Positions 62,773-64,000 of a stretch of 64,000 bases of DNA are shown here, one piece after another. This stretch comes from Myxococcales bacterium 68-20. Lineage in GTDB: Bacteria; Myxococcota_A; Polyangia; Polyangiales; Polyangiaceae. Numbering within the stretch: position 1 is the first letter of the stretch; every line of letters starts with the position of its first letter. The notes beneath the pieces are model-generated. The model saw nothing but the letters and a program-made list of their open reading frames with translations, searched no databases and had not been told where the DNA came from. The stretch covers positions 621,114 to 685,113 of the forward strand of contig MKVQ01000005.1 in the NCBI GenBank assembly GCA_001899635.1, written 5' to 3'. A program made the translations under genes and the position numbers.

Positions 62773-63684
62773 ATGACGACCGAAAACGCTGCTGTGCTCT
62801 CGCCGGTGATGGCGGCCGCGCCGCCCGAGCGAGCGGGAAGACTGAGCTGGGGAGGTCTCATCGGCGGCCTCTTCGTCGCCCTCGCCGTATGGGTCCTCCT
62901 CACCGTCCTCGGTCTCGCGGTGAGCCTGGCCGCGATCGAGCCCAGCAATCCCGCCGCGTCGCTCCGAGGGGTCGGGACCGCGGCCGGCATCTGGTCCGTC
63001 GTCGCATGGATCGGCGCTCTCTTCGCCGGAGGCGCGGTCGCGGGCCACGCCGCGGGCATCCTCGAGCGTCCGCGCGGAGCCATCCACGGCTTCGTGCTGT
63101 GGTCACTCGCGACCGTGCTCAGCATCTTCCTCGTCGCGGGACTCTTGCGCACCGTCGTTCGAGGCGCACTGGCAACGGCGGAGTCGGCGGTGGCGGCCGC
63201 GGGCGCGGTCGGCGCGGAGGCCGGCCAGGTCCTGGAGCTCGACGTCGGCGCGGTGCTCCGGCCGATCAACAACCGGCTCCTCAGCGAGGGCAGGAGCCCG
63301 ATCTCGCCGGCAGAGGTCCAGGCTGCGCTCCAGGACGTGACGGTCAGCGGCCTTCAGGCAGGGCGGCTCGACAAGAGCGCTATCGTCCGCACCCTCACCG
63401 AGAAGACGTCGCTCTCGCCGGGCGACGCGGACGACCTCGCAGACAGCGTCGTGGCGTGGTTCGACGAGCGCGCCGCCGTCGCGCAGGACGTCCGCGGCGC
63501 CGTGCTGTCGGCCGCAAGCACCACCGGCAAGGCGCTCTGGTGGGTCTTCTTCGGCATGACCCTCGGGCTCGGCGCGTCGCTGATCGGCTCCACGCTCGGA
63601 ACCGGACGCAGGCAGAAGCGAGCGGCTGCGCTCGCCGTCATGGAGCGGCCTCCGCTCGAGACCACACGCGAAGCGCACGCATGA
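62773..63684 (+). CDS. membrane protein of unknown function
   Basis: 303 aa from ATG 62773, with AAAGGAG before it. Four hydrophobic helices (about residues 25-54, 70-92, 101-125 and 258-276). Between the third and fourth lies a soluble segment with PISPAEVQAALQDVTVSGL and TSLSPGDADDLADSVVAWF that looks like a helical domain in the periplasm. The C-terminus is basic. I do not recognise the family. The 62541-62772 gap before it shows nothing. Confidence 0.72.
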   Translation: MTTENAAVLSPVMAAAPPERAGRLSWGGLIGGLFVALAVWVLLTVLGLAVSLAAIEPSNPAASLRGVGTAAGIWSVVAWIGALFAGGAVAGHAAGILERPRGAIHGFVLWSLATVLSIFLVAGLLRTVVRGALATAESAVAAAGAVGAEAGQVLELDVGAVLRPINNRLLSEGRSPISPAEVQAALQDVTVSGLQAGRLDKSAIVRTLTEKTSLSPGDADDLADSVVAWFDERAAVAQDVRGAVLSAASTTGKALWWVFFGMTLGLGASLIGSTLGTGRRQKRAAALAVMERPPLETTREAHA

Positions 63685-63711
63685 AACCTCACCTGGCCCG
63701 CATGGCCGAGC

Positions 63712-64000
63712 TCACCTGATCCGGTCGACGTTCGCCTCCCACTCCTTGCCGTCGAACGGCTCGACCACGAAGCGCGACGCAGCGTCACCATCGAGGCAGC
63801 GGACGTTCACGTCGACGCCGTCCGGGTGCGATCGCGGCGTGTAGAACGGGTGCACGCCGCAGAAGCGGCAGAACGTGTGCTTCGCGACGTGCGTGCCCCA
63901 AGTATACGTGGTGATCGCCTCCGAGCCCGACAAGAGCTCGAATGCGTCCTTCGTGACGATGAGATGAAGGAAGCCCTTCATCCCGCACATGGAGCAGTTG
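63712..64000 (-). CDS. GFA-family protein, 5' end outside window
   Basis: The frame remains open to the right edge of the window. It reads NCSMCGMKGFLHLIV at the edge, then THTFCRFCGVHPFYT-like HTFCRFCGVHPFYTPRS, giving the zinc-binding Cys pattern of the glutathione-dependent formaldehyde-activating (GFA/CENP-V) fold. About 96 residues are visible; the first CxC pair is expected just outside. Family members bind zinc; few act on S-hydroxymethylglutathione, so the activity is not assumed. Convergent with the membrane protein. Confidence 0.9.
   Translation of the reverse strand, partial: NCSMCGMKGFLHLIVTKDAFELLSGSEAITTYTWGTHVAKHTFCRFCGVHPFYTPRSHPDGVDVNVRCLDGDAASRFVVEPFDGKEWEANVDRIR

Overview
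Organism. The window is about two-thirds G+C and densely coded on both strands. Lipoproteins with signal peptide plus lipobox are unusually frequent. They include RCC1-repeat, IgGFc-binding-like, three formylglycine-generating-enzyme-fold and HYDIN/ASH-like proteins. There is also a eukaryotic-type Ser/Thr kinase with a long proline-rich tail, a very large TPR sigma-54 activator, a TIGR04563-like small protein and the order rpmE-DUF1385-prfA. Together these point to a predatory or soil Myxococcota, most likely Polyangia. This is an inference from gene content; there is no rRNA in the window.

Layout. 1-4.1 kb: an overlapping operon of three surface proteins (beta-propeller-like, RCC1, IgGFc-binding), facing a recX gene broken by two frameshifts. 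4.9-5.0 kb: tRNA-Cys. 5.5-9.6 kb: a DUF2188-like protein, a GH1-like protein whose catalytic glutamate looks replaced, a membrane-anchored FGE-fold protein and a tiny lipoprotein with a clear terminator. 9.6-15.2 kb: a glutathione-synthetase-like ATP-grasp enzyme, a HIT protein, and the translation/replication block (prfA with a coupled unknown gene, DUF1385, rpmE, ssb). 15.4-28.2 kb: lipoprotein, GT2 glycosyltransferase, small membrane protein, S41 protease, TIGR04563, an alpha/beta hydrolase overlapping a FAM20C/HipA-like lipoprotein kinase, a lipoprotein with a 15-bp minisatellite, an FGE-fold lipoprotein, a diiron-oxidase-like enzyme, bioA and a metallopeptidase. 28.7-32.9 kb: accessory-looking DNA with an HNH nuclease, a decayed tandem copy of its 3' end, an EEP phosphohydrolase and degenerate repeats.

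32.9-46.3 kb holds two minus-strand operons. The first is esterase, GCS2 ligase with CBS pair, and AstE-like amidohydrolase. The second is ATP-grasp, class I glutamine-amidotransferase-like protein, a second esterase and another ATP-grasp. A Ser/Thr kinase, a one-Cys peroxiredoxin and an FGE-fold lipoprotein lie between them. The two esterases resemble each other, and two further ATP-grasp paralogues of one operon member lie back to back at 58.8-61.4 kb. I read these as parts of one uncharacterised amide-ligation pathway. This is the first candidate new system.

47.1-55.6 kb is the second candidate. A lipoprotein with 37 cysteines is transcribed away from a plus-strand operon of two thioredoxin-like lipoproteins, an outer-membrane beta-barrel, a 1,202-residue TPR sigma-54 activator and a small cysteine-rich lipoprotein. 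Sigma-54-like sites lie in the divergent promoter. The set looks like a self-regulated envelope thiol or metal system.

55.7-64 kb: glycogen synthase, an ASH-domain lipoprotein, the divergent ATP-grasp pair, a ParB-like protein, a membrane protein and the 5'-truncated end of a GFA-family gene. All family assignments are from sequence reading and memory of family motifs; no search was run.
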